This document shows positions 39,901-49,731 of a DNA stretch of 64,000 nucleotides, one piece after another. The position numbers and the translations under genes were made by a program. The DNA is from Torymus aiolomorphi (Eukaryota > Arthropoda > Insecta > Hymenoptera > Torymidae): positions 45,631,083-45,695,082 of the forward strand of contig CM070874.1 in NCBI GenBank assembly GCA_036365515.1. The letters are read 5' to 3'. The notes under the pieces are model-generated. The model searched no databases. It was not told where the DNA came from and worked only from the letters and a program-made list of their open reading frames with translations. Within the stretch, counting starts at the first letter, position 1. The number at the start of each line of letters is the position of its first letter.

Positions 39901-39960
39901 CCTAATTGCGTCCGCGCCGGTCGCCACCTGTGCATGCGCTCGTTATTATTACGTGCTTAA
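36941..39960. other. Alternating AT-rich DNA and CpG-rich patches
   Basis: CG-rich patches at about 36950-37300, 38110-38560 (with GACGACGACGAGGAGGACGG) and 39610-39960 are separated by AT-rich DNA. The patches give open frames on both strands, for example at 39571-39960, without protein character. Candidate regulatory elements only. Confidence 0.35.
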
Positions 39961-41190
39961 CGACGCTACGAAGATTTATTTGCTGCCGAGGACTGACGGG
40001 TTATTCACTCTGATTGCAGTTAAATCGTCTGCAGACGGTAATGCAGTACTCGCAGTATCAGTCTAGGTCTTTCTTCAAATGTATAAACTTAAAAGTAAAT
40101 AAATCTTTTAATGGTTTTTATTCGTAACAAATAATTGACTGAATTGACGCTCGTTGCCTAAAACTGTACACCAGATAAGATCAAGGTTTGCTATACGTAT
40201 ATACATACATTTTTTTCAAGACATAAACAAGATATTTTAATAACAGGTCGTTTAGAAATATATGACTTTTGAAAGAAACTGCTAAATCTGATTCGCCTAT
40301 ACGAGCGCGGAATTCATGACCAGTAATCAAAAGATATTACTTCAATTTATCCCACGTATATGGAGTCAAATATACTTATTAAACATGTTGAAATATTACT
40401 TTAGCCTTAGTCTATACCCACTGTTGTTTCGATCTACCATTTTTCATACCTTCTCTACAATGATTTCGCAAATAAAGGATAGCTATATAAGAGAGCACGT
40501 CTATACAAGAGACATTCATTATTTTTATTTGAAAGAGAACGCCAATTCAGCGGTGCTCAATTATCGGGGTTGTAACAAACGTGCAAAAAATTAGTTTAAC
40601 CATAAATATCCCCGTTTTGGATAAGAATAGGTTGATCTCAGCATCGCTAAAATTCTGGAAATCGTAAGACAATTGAGTTATATATGAGTGACTTTTATTA
40701 CTGATGTCATAATTTTGAGTAATCTTGAAGTAATTTTATAATTGTAAATTGAAAGTTTATTATAACAGGATTTACAACGCAATTACTTCGTGACATTTAT
40801 ATTTCTAATTACCTTATAGCGATAAATTAATTAATATTTAACGCTTTAGTAGTTTATATAAAGCAATTACTTGATTAATTAAAAAACAAAAAATTAAGTT
40901 ATGAAATAATTTCTTGCTCAAATTATAAGAGTAATAAACGAAATAAAGATCTCTGGAATTCTTATTATAGACATTTATCAAAATTCAAAAGTATAAGTAA
41001 AAGTTATACTTTAAAATGAACACACATTGTTATATAATACATTTCGAACAATCTTTAAAACAAAGTCTTTCATTACTGTTTGTATTCGATTTTTAAGGTG
41101 AATTGGTCAATTATCAAACTGCGTACTAGAGATAAAGTAATAAACACATATATGAACATTACACTAGTGATGCCGCAACACATAATAAAA
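39961..41190. other. AT-rich non-coding DNA
   Basis: No gene. The 92-codon frame starting at 40316 has no recognisable features. Confidence 0.5.
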
Positions 41191-42417
41191 TTCGACTTTA
41201 CGCGATAACAGAAAACGGTCCTCATCTCCGCCAACTCCCACTTATGCAATTAAGCCTCGAAAGTCGAAAACGCAAAAGCGATAAAACTAAAAATTGTAAG
41301 AAGTTGCGCGCGCCGGCTAAATGCGCACTTTATAGCCAATTACATAAGGCGAAATTACACTTGCCCCGGTACAACGCGTACAACCGATGAAAGTTCAAAG
41401 AGAAAAAGCAATTAATAAGTTCCAATCCCTGCGGCGGCCTTATAATATCCGCGCGCTCGGCCATTGTCCCGTGAAAAAAGGGTCGCTGGCGTTGCATAAC
41501 GGCGCGGGCGCGAAATAAAGCATCCGACGCGAGAGAGAAAGAGAGAGAGAGAGAGAGACCACGTAAGCGGGCATCGTCGTGTAGATATCTCTCCCGCGCG
41601 GTGGATGGCATGCTGCACTTGTGCCCCGTGAGAACTCGTACCGGCGCAGCGAATTTATCGCGCTTATTTTCCTCTGCGCTTTTTCCTCTCGAGGCAGGCC
41701 GAACAGGAAAAGAAGCCAGCAGAGCGCGCTCGTAATAAATTCGATGCCGATAGCCTGAAGATCGGGAAAGATAAAACGCGTGTTTGCCTTCGCGGGCCGA
41801 CGTGGCTGCATTACGTGCGAGAATCGTTAGCCGATTATATGCGCGATTGACGCGAAAGTCAGCTAGTTACGGAATAGGTCAGCGCGAGTATGCGCATCAA
41901 GCTGATAGCGAATTATGAGCGCTATGCCATTTCACCTTGTTACGCCGGATTCTCAGCCAATTGATTGTCTAGACCGTCGGTTCGATTCGCTGATTATGCT
42001 TTATTGAGTTGCTGGGAAATTTATTATACAAAGCCTCGCCGTTCCTTTGATTGATCGTATTTCCTTAAAAAGTGCCGGCTGATTTTTATTCGATATAATG
42101 CGCCGGTTTTCACTTAACTCGGCTTTTTATGCGCGCCTGCCTCAGCTCACAATTGCACATTGTATACGTATACACATTCGTTATTATCCCAAGTGAAAGT
42201 TGGGCCCTGAGTGATGACCAAAAGAAGTTCAAGCCAAAAGTGAGTTTGATTTGCGGTAGTCACTGAATTTTACTTAATGTGGTATACTTTTATAATTACT
42301 TTTCTAGCTAAACTTTAATAATTTCATTTAGAGCTATAATTTTTCTTCATTAGTTATTTGAGCAAATTAGTTTACCTAATTTTGAAAATTTATTCTGTTT
42401 ACTGTGCATTTATATAT
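41191..42417. promoter_or_regulatory. CpG-rich patch with (GA)n
   Basis: CG-rich between about 41300 and 42150, with (GA)n at 41531-41558. The tail to 42417 is AT-rich. No coding evidence. Confidence 0.3.
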
Positions 42418-42684
42418 TCGTTGGTTGAGAGGTGAAAGGAGACAATTCGGCTGAGCGCTAAGAAACCAGACAACTCGGTCGAGAGCTAAGAAACCAGACG
42501 ATTGGGCTGAGCGCTAAAAAACCAGACAATTCGCTCGAGCGCTAAGAAAAGGGACAATTTACAGCCCGTGAATTGTCCCTTTTCTTAGCGCTCGACCGAA
42601 TTTTCTGGGTTCTTAGCTCTTGACCGGATTGTCTGACTTCTTAGCGCTCCGCCGAATTGTCTCCTTTCACCTCTCAGCCGACGA
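42418..42684. repeat. Foldback made of 28-bp tandem units
   Basis: The outer arms pair from TCGTTGGTTGAGAGGTGAAA to its complement ending at 42684, with a loop near 42562. The left arm holds four exact-length 28-bp units starting at 42441, 42469, 42497 and 42525 (type GACAATTCGGCTGAGCGCTA plus AGAAACCA). The right arm holds three matching units in reverse order and lacks the counterpart of the third left unit. The architecture recalls the Foldback class known in Drosophila, but no homology is claimed. Confidence 0.85.
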
Positions 42685-42913
42685 TATGGTTTAATACTTT
42701 AAAGTAATATAAGTTTCACTAATTTATTTAATTGTAGGAACAGAAAAAAAGGCAAGTGTTCAGTGGAGCTGACAGTGGACAACAATCTCTGCCTTAAACG
42801 TACGCCCAGCATATCCCCGATCACACGGCTTTATTTTTTGGCAATCGTTATATTTACGACGTAGAGTATACACCCACTCTATCTTAAAAAGACTCTTTCA
42901 TACATAGAGGCTA

Positions 42914-43682
42914 AAGCCCGTTATACGTAAAAGGAAAAAGTAAAAGAACAGGAACAGATATAAGAATAACATGGATATGTATATCTATATATATGAGGAA
43001 CAGGAACAGCTAAAAGGAACACCTTGTACTGTTCCTATAACTGTTCCTATTCTTCATATTATATCGTCGCGCGGTACGAAGAAAAGCCAACTTGAAAGTT
43101 ACAGGCGAAGAAAAGCAAAACGCGTCTAAGACGAAGAAAAGCCAGTTTGGGTCCTCCTAGACGAAGAAAAGCCAGTTTGCGCTCTCCCAGACGAAGAAAA
43201 GCCAGTTTGACTTGTCTCAGACGAAAAAAGCCAGTTTGCGCCGTTCCTGCGGAGGAAAAATCCCCCAACTGACTGCATCTAATCAATTACTAGTTATCGC
43301 ATTATCTTGACTGATAATCTTTTTATCTTTTTATCTTATCTTGTTATCTTTTTAAAAAGATTTTTAATCTTTTTTGGTTATCTTTTTATCTTTATCTTAT
43401 CTTATCTGAAAGTTATCTATAAGATGCCATCTAAATGTTACTTTCGTTTGTGAAGTCAAACTGGCTTTTCTTCGTCTGGGAGAGCACAAACTGGCTTTTC
43501 TTCGTCTGGGAGGACCCAAACTGGCTTTTCTTCGTCTTAGACGCGTTTTTGGCTTTTCTTCGCCTGTAACTTCCAAGTTGGCTTTTCTTCGTACCGCGCG
43601 ACGATATATAGATATACATATCCATGCTATTCTTATATCTGTTCCTGTTCTTTTAGTTTTTCTTTTTGCGTGTAATGGGCTT
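42914..43682. repeat. Foldback made of 30-bp tandem units (769 bp)
   Basis: Ends AAGCCCGTTATACGTAAAAG and, reversed, AAGCCCATTACACGCAAAAA. Inner arms share ACAGGAACAGATATAAGAAT, ATGGATATGTATATCTATAT and CGTCGCGCGGTACGAAGAAA. They then carry 30-bp units (AGACGAAGAAAAGCCAGTTT plus variable 10): GCCAGTTTG at 43141, 43171, 43201 and 43230 on the left, complements starting at about 43457, 43487 and 43517 on the right. The left arm has one unit more and an extra ~70-bp block with AGGAACAG/CTGTTCCT hairpins. The centre is TTATCT-rich. The repeated peptides in its open frames are only translations of the units. Confidence 0.85.
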
Positions 43683-43768
43683 AAAGAAGTAATTCGCTTA
43701 TAGGTCATTTGCTCTTACACTCCGCCACCTAGCGACCAGTTTGGCGCGTCCTCAGCGAACGCCCGGGA

Positions 43769-43780
43769 CCCCCCCCCCCC
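43769..43780. repeat. Poly-C tract
   Basis: Twelve consecutive C residues in a short GC-rich stretch between the foldback and the next hairpin. Confidence 0.9.
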
Positions 43781-44040
43781 ATCCATAACTCTCCATCTAA
43801 CCTTGTATTAAACACCCCATCTTTGTTAAAAAAATTCCGTGAGTAATCGCGTGAGTAGGTAATGAGTAGGTATGAGTAGTAATAATCCTACTCGGGTGAG
43901 TACCACGTAAGAAATCACGTGAGATCGTCGACGATTTTTTCCCATGATTTTCATGTGAGTGATTACGTGATTTTCACGTAAGATGTTAACATCGAAATAC
44001 AACGAAAATTGTTTATAAACAAAAGTTTTAAAATAAACGA
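43781..44040. other. Short GTGAGTA / ACGTGA-rich spacer
   Basis: Repeated GTGAGTA-like and CACGTGA-like words (43838-43985). A 131-codon minus-strand frame (44221-43826) crosses this region and the next hairpin. It has no recognisable domain and is probably chance. Confidence 0.4.
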
Positions 44041-44092
44041 GGTGGCCAAAATAGGTGTTATCATCCAGTTGATAACACCTATTCTGTCCACC
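44041..44092. repeat. 52-bp hairpin
   Basis: GGTGGCCAAAATAGGTGTTA TCA pairs with TGATAACACCTATTCTGTCC ACC at 21 of 23 positions around a 6-base loop. Confidence 0.85.
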
Positions 44093-44264
44093 CCGCCTTC
44101 CGAAAATTAATTTTAAATATTTTATTATAAAAAATTTGTTGATATCTTCATTTTGTGATATCTCAAGTAAAAACTCACGCAGTATTGCGAATGTTTTATT
44201 GTGATTTAAATTTAATGTCATCGTTGTTTTCTTTCTCTAAAATATTACATTATGACACTGTTCT

Positions 44265-44418
44265 GGAAGGTGATTATTTACTGCATCAGACGTTTTTCGC
44301 ACGAGCGAAGCGAGTGAGCGAGTGAAACCTTACACACGAGTTTCATACAGTATTTTAAACCACGAGAGCTTAAAAATCATGTCAAAGTTGCGATTTTTAG
44401 GTTAGAGTGGTATAAAAT
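44265..44418 (+). repeat. Dispersed hairpin-module repeat, copy at 44 kb
   Basis: Matches the reverse complement of 63554-63722. Shared blocks are GGAAGGTGATTATTTAC, TTTTTCGCACGAGCGAAGCG, ACCACGAGAGC and GGTTAGAGTGG. The GAGCGAAGCGAG loop is intact at 44303-44314, but the downstream stem strand is mutated, so this copy is a decayed version. Confidence 0.75.
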
Positions 44419-45890
44419 CTTTATAATAGTAAAAAAGGTTTTTGAAAATATATGAGAAATATGATTTAGGATATTCAGAGTCAAAACAAATACTACTTTT
44501 GGAAAATGTCAGTGTGGATGTGCATGTACATTTTACACAGACCTCATGATCTAATTTGCCGAATTTTATATAAGAAAGAAAAAGTTGTGTTTATCGATTA
44601 GATATGTTTTCACAAGATATTCCAGGTTAACTTTTAGACCCTTTCTTCGAATCTCAATTTTTTGAGAAGCACTGTATATGAGAATTATTCTTAAAAAGGT
44701 TTCAAGTTATGTAAGATTATAGTGGTTATTATATTTGTCAAATTTTAGAGAAAGTCAAGTACAAATGTATTGGAAGCGATTTGTTATAAAAACCAGTCAT
44801 CAGCGCGCTTCGCGCGACGTAATTTTGGCTCCACTTCGCGCCACTTTTGTTTTTGTAACCTAGCAGCCCATTGCTCCCACCAACCAAATCACGAATAAAT
44901 TGATATCATAACAAACCCATCATTTTTTAAGATAAGGATAAGAAGACAAGTTGTGTAAAAAGAAAAACAGAAGTATTTAGAATCAATAAATTTTTATAGC
45001 AACATAACTATAAAATCAGACTTTCTCAAAAACAAATTCCGAAGACTGAATTCCGATCATATTATTTCGTGGGAAAAATTCAGTAATTTGACTAGAAGAG
45101 TTTGACCCTTTTCATAGAAAGTTGTGAATGATATGGAAAATTGCAGCTGCAATCTTATGTAAGTTGTGACTATAAAAATTTTAATTACGAAAAACTTTAA
45201 TGTAATGCAATTACAGGTGTCAGTGAAAATTTAAAAACGGTACTTATACGGGTTTTGACATAAAAGTAATGAGAGGCTTCATGTTTTATAATTATTCGCG
45301 AGTTCCATTTCTTTCAATGCAAGGTTGCATAAAGTAGCACTTTCTACGAGCTCGAAAACAAAAATGACATAAATAGTAATTGTTTTTGTAATTTTCAGTT
45401 AAGCAGAACGTTTTTTATACTTTGTTATTGCTTGGTTTCTTATTGTGTGTTCTACACGATGTACATGTATACAGATAATTTTACTTCCACGCATATAGTT
45501 CTTTTTTAACAAATTTTATGACATCATAAAATGCATTTTGGAAATTCCATTATTATTGCTTCCTTTATTATTCTCCTGCGTAAAAGTATACAACTACTCA
45601 TGAAATTTAGTAGGAATCATAATTTTTACGCAGAAGTTAAATTAGCTATTAAAAGACAATGTTTTAATTTCAAACAATTTACATTTGCAGAAATTTAACT
45701 TATAGGTATATTTACTACTTCTCAAAAATATTGATCTATCGTATAATAAGTTAATAATTGATTAAACTGTTTTAGTATGTATTTGAGGGTAATAATTAGA
45801 GGAGAAGAAAGTCTGAAGGTACATTAACGTGAATGTAAGAGCGCAAGTGATGATTTGCTTATTGAAAAGCAGCGGCCAACAAAGGGGCCA
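44419..45890. other. AT-rich non-coding DNA
   Basis: A short CGCGCTTCGCGCG inverted motif lies at about 44803-44820. Otherwise nothing is supported. Confidence 0.5.
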
Positions 45891-47320
45891 CACTTTAACG
45901 CGCTCTTATAATGCGATTGTCGCGTTGCCTGGAGCGAAAAAGGGCGCCGACCCGGAATGGTCGAAACTTCCTGTTAGCCGCGTTTCGAAAATTTCAAGTC
46001 GTTCCGCAGACGCGCGCGACCCGCGCACAAATCATAACCGAAAACGCGCGCGGCATACGAATGGAGATATAAATAATGATTGTATATACCTATACCCCAA
46101 AGATCGAGAGCACGAGAGGCGCGCGCGCGCACTTATCTCGCGCTCATTTTTTCCTGGCGATTCTCCCCGCATCGTCTCTCTCCTCGTTCTTTTATTCATG
46201 AGGCATTGTCAAGCCCGTCATCGCCTCATGAGCGAGCGCACGCGCGCGAGCATCGCCGATTCTTTTGCTCTCTTTGTCCCTCGCTTTAGAACGCACAAGC
46301 TCGCGCACGCGCACGCACGCGATTGACAATTGCGGGCTGCGAGTAAAGTAACGGGCTATATCTCAGCGCGGCGGTGGGGCAAAAAGACGAACGGCTTCTC
46401 GTGCCGTGCGCTTCTTTTTTCTCGCTTTCCTTATATGCTCGACTTTACTCTCTCGGCTCATGCATGTGTATATATATTCCTGTGTCTTTAGAGAGAGGAT
46501 GGGGCTGACTGATTAGATGTAGATCGGCTTGTATGATTAATTGGAATCGCACGCTGTGATTTATTGACAAAATGACAACAACTTTGGAGAGTTTTCTTTT
46601 TATTTTGGGTTATTAATGTTACCCTTGCTGCAATCGTTAATATTTTTCTCTATTTATACGTTAATTTATGATATAGAAAAAGAAATTGTAGAAGGCTAGA
46701 ATTTACACAACACCGAGACGCGTGTTTATTGAAAGCGTTATAAAATATAACCGAAATATGATAATGTACGCGGCCCCCATTCAAATCATCCGACCTATTG
46801 CGTGAAATCCGCAGCAAAAAATTGACTCGTTGTTGCAATGTTGGTGGTAGGTAGGGACAGCAGAGCTGACAACTTTTTCAGACCATACCGTCGACGGGCG
46901 CCGCTTTGTATATAATATACACATACCAAAAGACAACGTACATTGAACGTCGTCACGTGGCGGAGTTTTTGCGCGAGCTCACGCGCCCAAAAAGGTTCGC
47001 GTGCGGCGGTAAAAAGTCCATATCCAGTTCTGGCTGCGCGGACTTGGTCTCTTACACGAGAGAGTGTCGATAACGCAACGACGTATCGCCTAGCGGATCT
47101 GCTGCAATTCGAGCAGTCCGCCTCTCTGCGGCGGTACGCAATATACCTGTACTCCTGTTATAATGTACAGCTAAGTACACGCGCACGGGAGCGTGCAGTT
47201 GGATTTTTCAATTCTCCCGTTGCGATAGAGAGAGAAAGACAGTCACATGGGCGGCACACCGCTGCCTTTTCGTCATCGGAGACGCGAGCGTCGTGATGTC
47301 ACGTAGTCTACCTAGTCGCT
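45891..47320. promoter_or_regulatory. Two CpG-rich patches
   Basis: CG-rich peaks at about 45890-46400 and 46870-47300 flank an AT-rich gap. Open frames up to 165 codons (45829-46326) are rich in Arg and Ser from CGCG runs and look like composition artefacts. Confidence 0.3.
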
Positions 47321-47749
47321 GCTTAATACTCGTATAGAATGCAAATGCTTATGTACAGGAAGTGAAGACCTTTTTCATTTTCTTTCATCAATCGGAAATG
47401 AAATGGTTTCTCATATACACAAATGTTATGTAAACAGAGATATGCTTACTTAATTGGGTATCGAAAAAAGTTAAAAACAGTTTTCAATAAATTTTCAGAC
47501 TCATTTTCTCGTCAATATCACTATAGAATATATAGTAAAAATTGCTATTTATATACTAAAATTTACAAAATAATAGCAATTTTTATTATAAGTTGTAGTA
47601 ATTTTCATGAACATTTGAGTCTGTCCCACGGTTACTATAGAATATAGTAATTTTTTCTACAAATTTTCTATACATATTTAACTATCTACATTATATGAGT
47701 ACCTATTTTAGTATTAAGGTATGGTTCTCTTCGGACTCCCTAGTCAAGG
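47321..47749. other. AT-rich non-coding DNA
   Basis: Contains two ACTATAGAATATAKAGTAA-like words (about 47520 and 47633). Nothing else is supported. Confidence 0.45.
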
Positions 47750-49098
47750 CAGTGCTAAATGTAGAAATTACCTAAAATTTTAAAAAACCATAGTGTAATG
47801 TGATTTATTTATTTAAAATGATAGAGATAGTCAATGTATTATAAATAAAGTGTATTTAACATGACTAAAATAACTTTTTTACAAAATGGCGATATTCTAG
47901 AAACTTATAGATATCAACTTATAGATATTGTCACTACAAATAATTGTTGATAAATCACTGGAATCTTTTTTGTTTCTCAACCGATTTTATTTTTGAAGGT
48001 CTCATTTTGCTCCTTAACAAATTTAATGGGGACTTGCCGAAGGAAAAATTAAAAATTATTGAAAACTCAGAAAGTTATAACCAATTAAAAGAATATTTTG
48101 TTTTAACGACGTGCATGAGTTTATGAACAATTATCTATAACTTTCTGAGTTTTGAATAATTTTGAATTTTTTCCTTCGGCAAGTCCCCATGAAATGTTTT
48201 AAAGAGCAAATTGAGACCTTGAAAACTAAAATCGGTTCACTGAGAGAAATATCTTGGTAATCCCATAACTTAATATGGTAGTCGCTAGCCAAATGATTAC
48301 TGTTGAGTCTGTCAGGGTAGCCCTAACCAAAAACAAATCGTAAAGGTAAAATGGTAGGCATTACTCAATTATAAGTAGCGCTAACCATCGATACGCTAGA
48401 CATAATCGATTTCGTAGTAGCGTCGATAAATTATTTGTTCTGCGTTGTATATAAAATATTATATTTAAAATATTTATATGTACATACAAAATTTGGTTCG
48501 AGTTCCTGGTGGTGTAGAAGAAATATATAAAAAACGAAATAGTAATAAACTGTATAATCTTAGAAAAAGCAAGAAGGATAAAGAAAGCTAGCCTCTTGAA
48601 GAATAGACACCATAACCTATCGCAACACGAGCGGTTGCTGCGAGCCGCGATGCGCCGTTGTCTTCAAACAACTAAATGGTAACGCTTACTACTGAAATAG
48701 GTAGAGCGTACCCAGTCGCGCCTTTACAACAATTTTTGGTTGCGGTTACCAAAAAATACGTTCATTACAGTGAGAGTATTTATTACTCATACGGAAGCTT
48801 ATGTATACTCTAAAATGGTGTAATCTCTACAAAATGAACTTCACACGTTAAAAATTAAGGGGATTACCCAGATATTTCTCTCAGTGTTGAGAAACAAAAA
48901 AGATTCCAGTAATTTATCAACAATTGTTTGTAGTGACGATATCTAGTTTCTAGAGAATCGCCATTTTGTGAAAAAAGTTATCTTAGTCATGTTAAATATA
49001 CTTTATAATACATGGACTATCTCTATCATTTTAAATAAATAAATCACATTACAACTATGGTTTTTTTAAATTTTAGGTAACTTCTACATTTAGCACTG
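47750..49098. repeat. Large palindrome with a transposon in its right arm
   Basis: The ends are CAGTGCTAAATGTAGAAATT and its complement at 49098. The arms pair through GTGATTTATTTATTTAAAAT, ATGACTAAAATAACTTTTTT, TGGAATCTTTTTTGTTTCTC, then GGGGACTTGCCGAAGGAAAA and CTCAGAAAGTTATAA, closing near 48100. Removing the 48238-48886 insertion and one 2-bp duplication leaves a palindrome of about 698 bp. No flanking duplication was found, so the superfamily is unknown. Confidence 0.85.
48238..48886. mobile_element. Non-autonomous CACTG-ended transposon nested in palindrome arm (649 bp)
   Basis: Terminal inverted repeats are CACTGAGAGAAATATCTTGG at left and CACTGAGAGAAATATCTGGG at right (26 of 27 identical to ...TAATCCC). 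The duplication is TT (48236-48237 and 48887-48888). The opposite palindrome arm supplies the empty site (CGGTTGAGAAAC when reverse-complemented), which confirms the boundaries. It is of the same end type as the 28.5-kb element. No transposase frame. Confidence 0.85.
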
Positions 49099-49396
49099 AA
49101 AGAAAATACGTGAAAAAGGTATAACGTGTGAAATTCCCAATATTCTACATAATTAACATGATGTTCACACGAATTATAAAATATGTTGGTAAATATTCCA
49201 TAAATGACAATAACCTATTATTTATCGAGTTCAGCACTATCACACGTCTGATACAAGAGTATAAACAATTACTTGCCTTCGGAGCGCTCCCGCGCTCCTT
49301 GATACAAACGAATGTAAAATAATAGAGTGATTGACTTTATAAAAAGAATAAATTAAGTAATGAAAATAGGTATACTACATTTACCAATAAAATGTG
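49099..49396. other. AT-rich spacer with short GC hairpin
   Basis: A 7-bp perfect stem GGAGCGC/GCGCTCC with loop TCCC at 49281-49298 stands out in AT-rich DNA. No Rho-type or coding context applies in a eukaryote. Confidence 0.5.
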
Positions 49397-49400
49397 TTAA

Positions 49401-49727
49401 GGTGGTATGATCCGTAACATGTATAAATGCAAAAAGAACATTTATAAGCTTTAAAAATTGGAAATCGAAACAAAATTGTAGAATGGGCATGTCTCGTTTT
49501 AAAATCGTCAAAATACGCTAATTTAGACATAAAGACGATTTTAAAATGAGATATGCCAATTCTACAATTCTGCTCCGATTTCCAATGTTTAAAGCTTATA
49601 ATATCCTTATTGCATTTATACACAGATCGCGAAAACTCAAAATTGATTATTTGCTTTACATAATTATTTATCGCAGTTTTAACGCCAGAAACTAACTTTT
49701 GAATGGGATGTTACGGGTCATACAACC
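49401..49727. mobile_element. TTAA-bounded palindromic MITE (327 bp)
   Basis: Flanked by TTAA at 49397-49400 and 49728-49731. Ends GGTGGTATGATCCGTAACAT and (reverse complement) GGTTGTATGACCCGTAACAT are 18 of 20 identical. An inner palindrome (49421-49622) pairs ATAAATGCAAAAAGAACATT and TGTAGAATGGGCATGTCTCG with their complements. TTAA suggests a piggyBac-like origin; a PIF/Harbinger origin with TAA duplication and GG-start is an alternative. Confidence 0.75.
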
Positions 49728-49731
49728 TTAA

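Noticed and set aside
41970..41995. B-box-like GGTTCGATTC as a tRNA gene
   Set aside because: No A box, anticodon arm or acceptor stem can be placed upstream.
42418..43682. Reading the 28/30-bp arrays as CRISPR
   Set aside because: Units are contiguous diverged tandem repeats in inverted arms with no unique spacers, in a eukaryotic context.
43059..43708. Minus-strand frames with repeated KASLxxPRRR-type peptides
   Set aside because: They are direct translations of the 30-bp DNA units of the foldback, not a repeat protein gene.
48490..48510. B-box-like GGTTCGAGTTCC inside the CACTG element
   Set aside because: No accompanying A box or anticodon stem; insufficient for a tRNA or SINE call.
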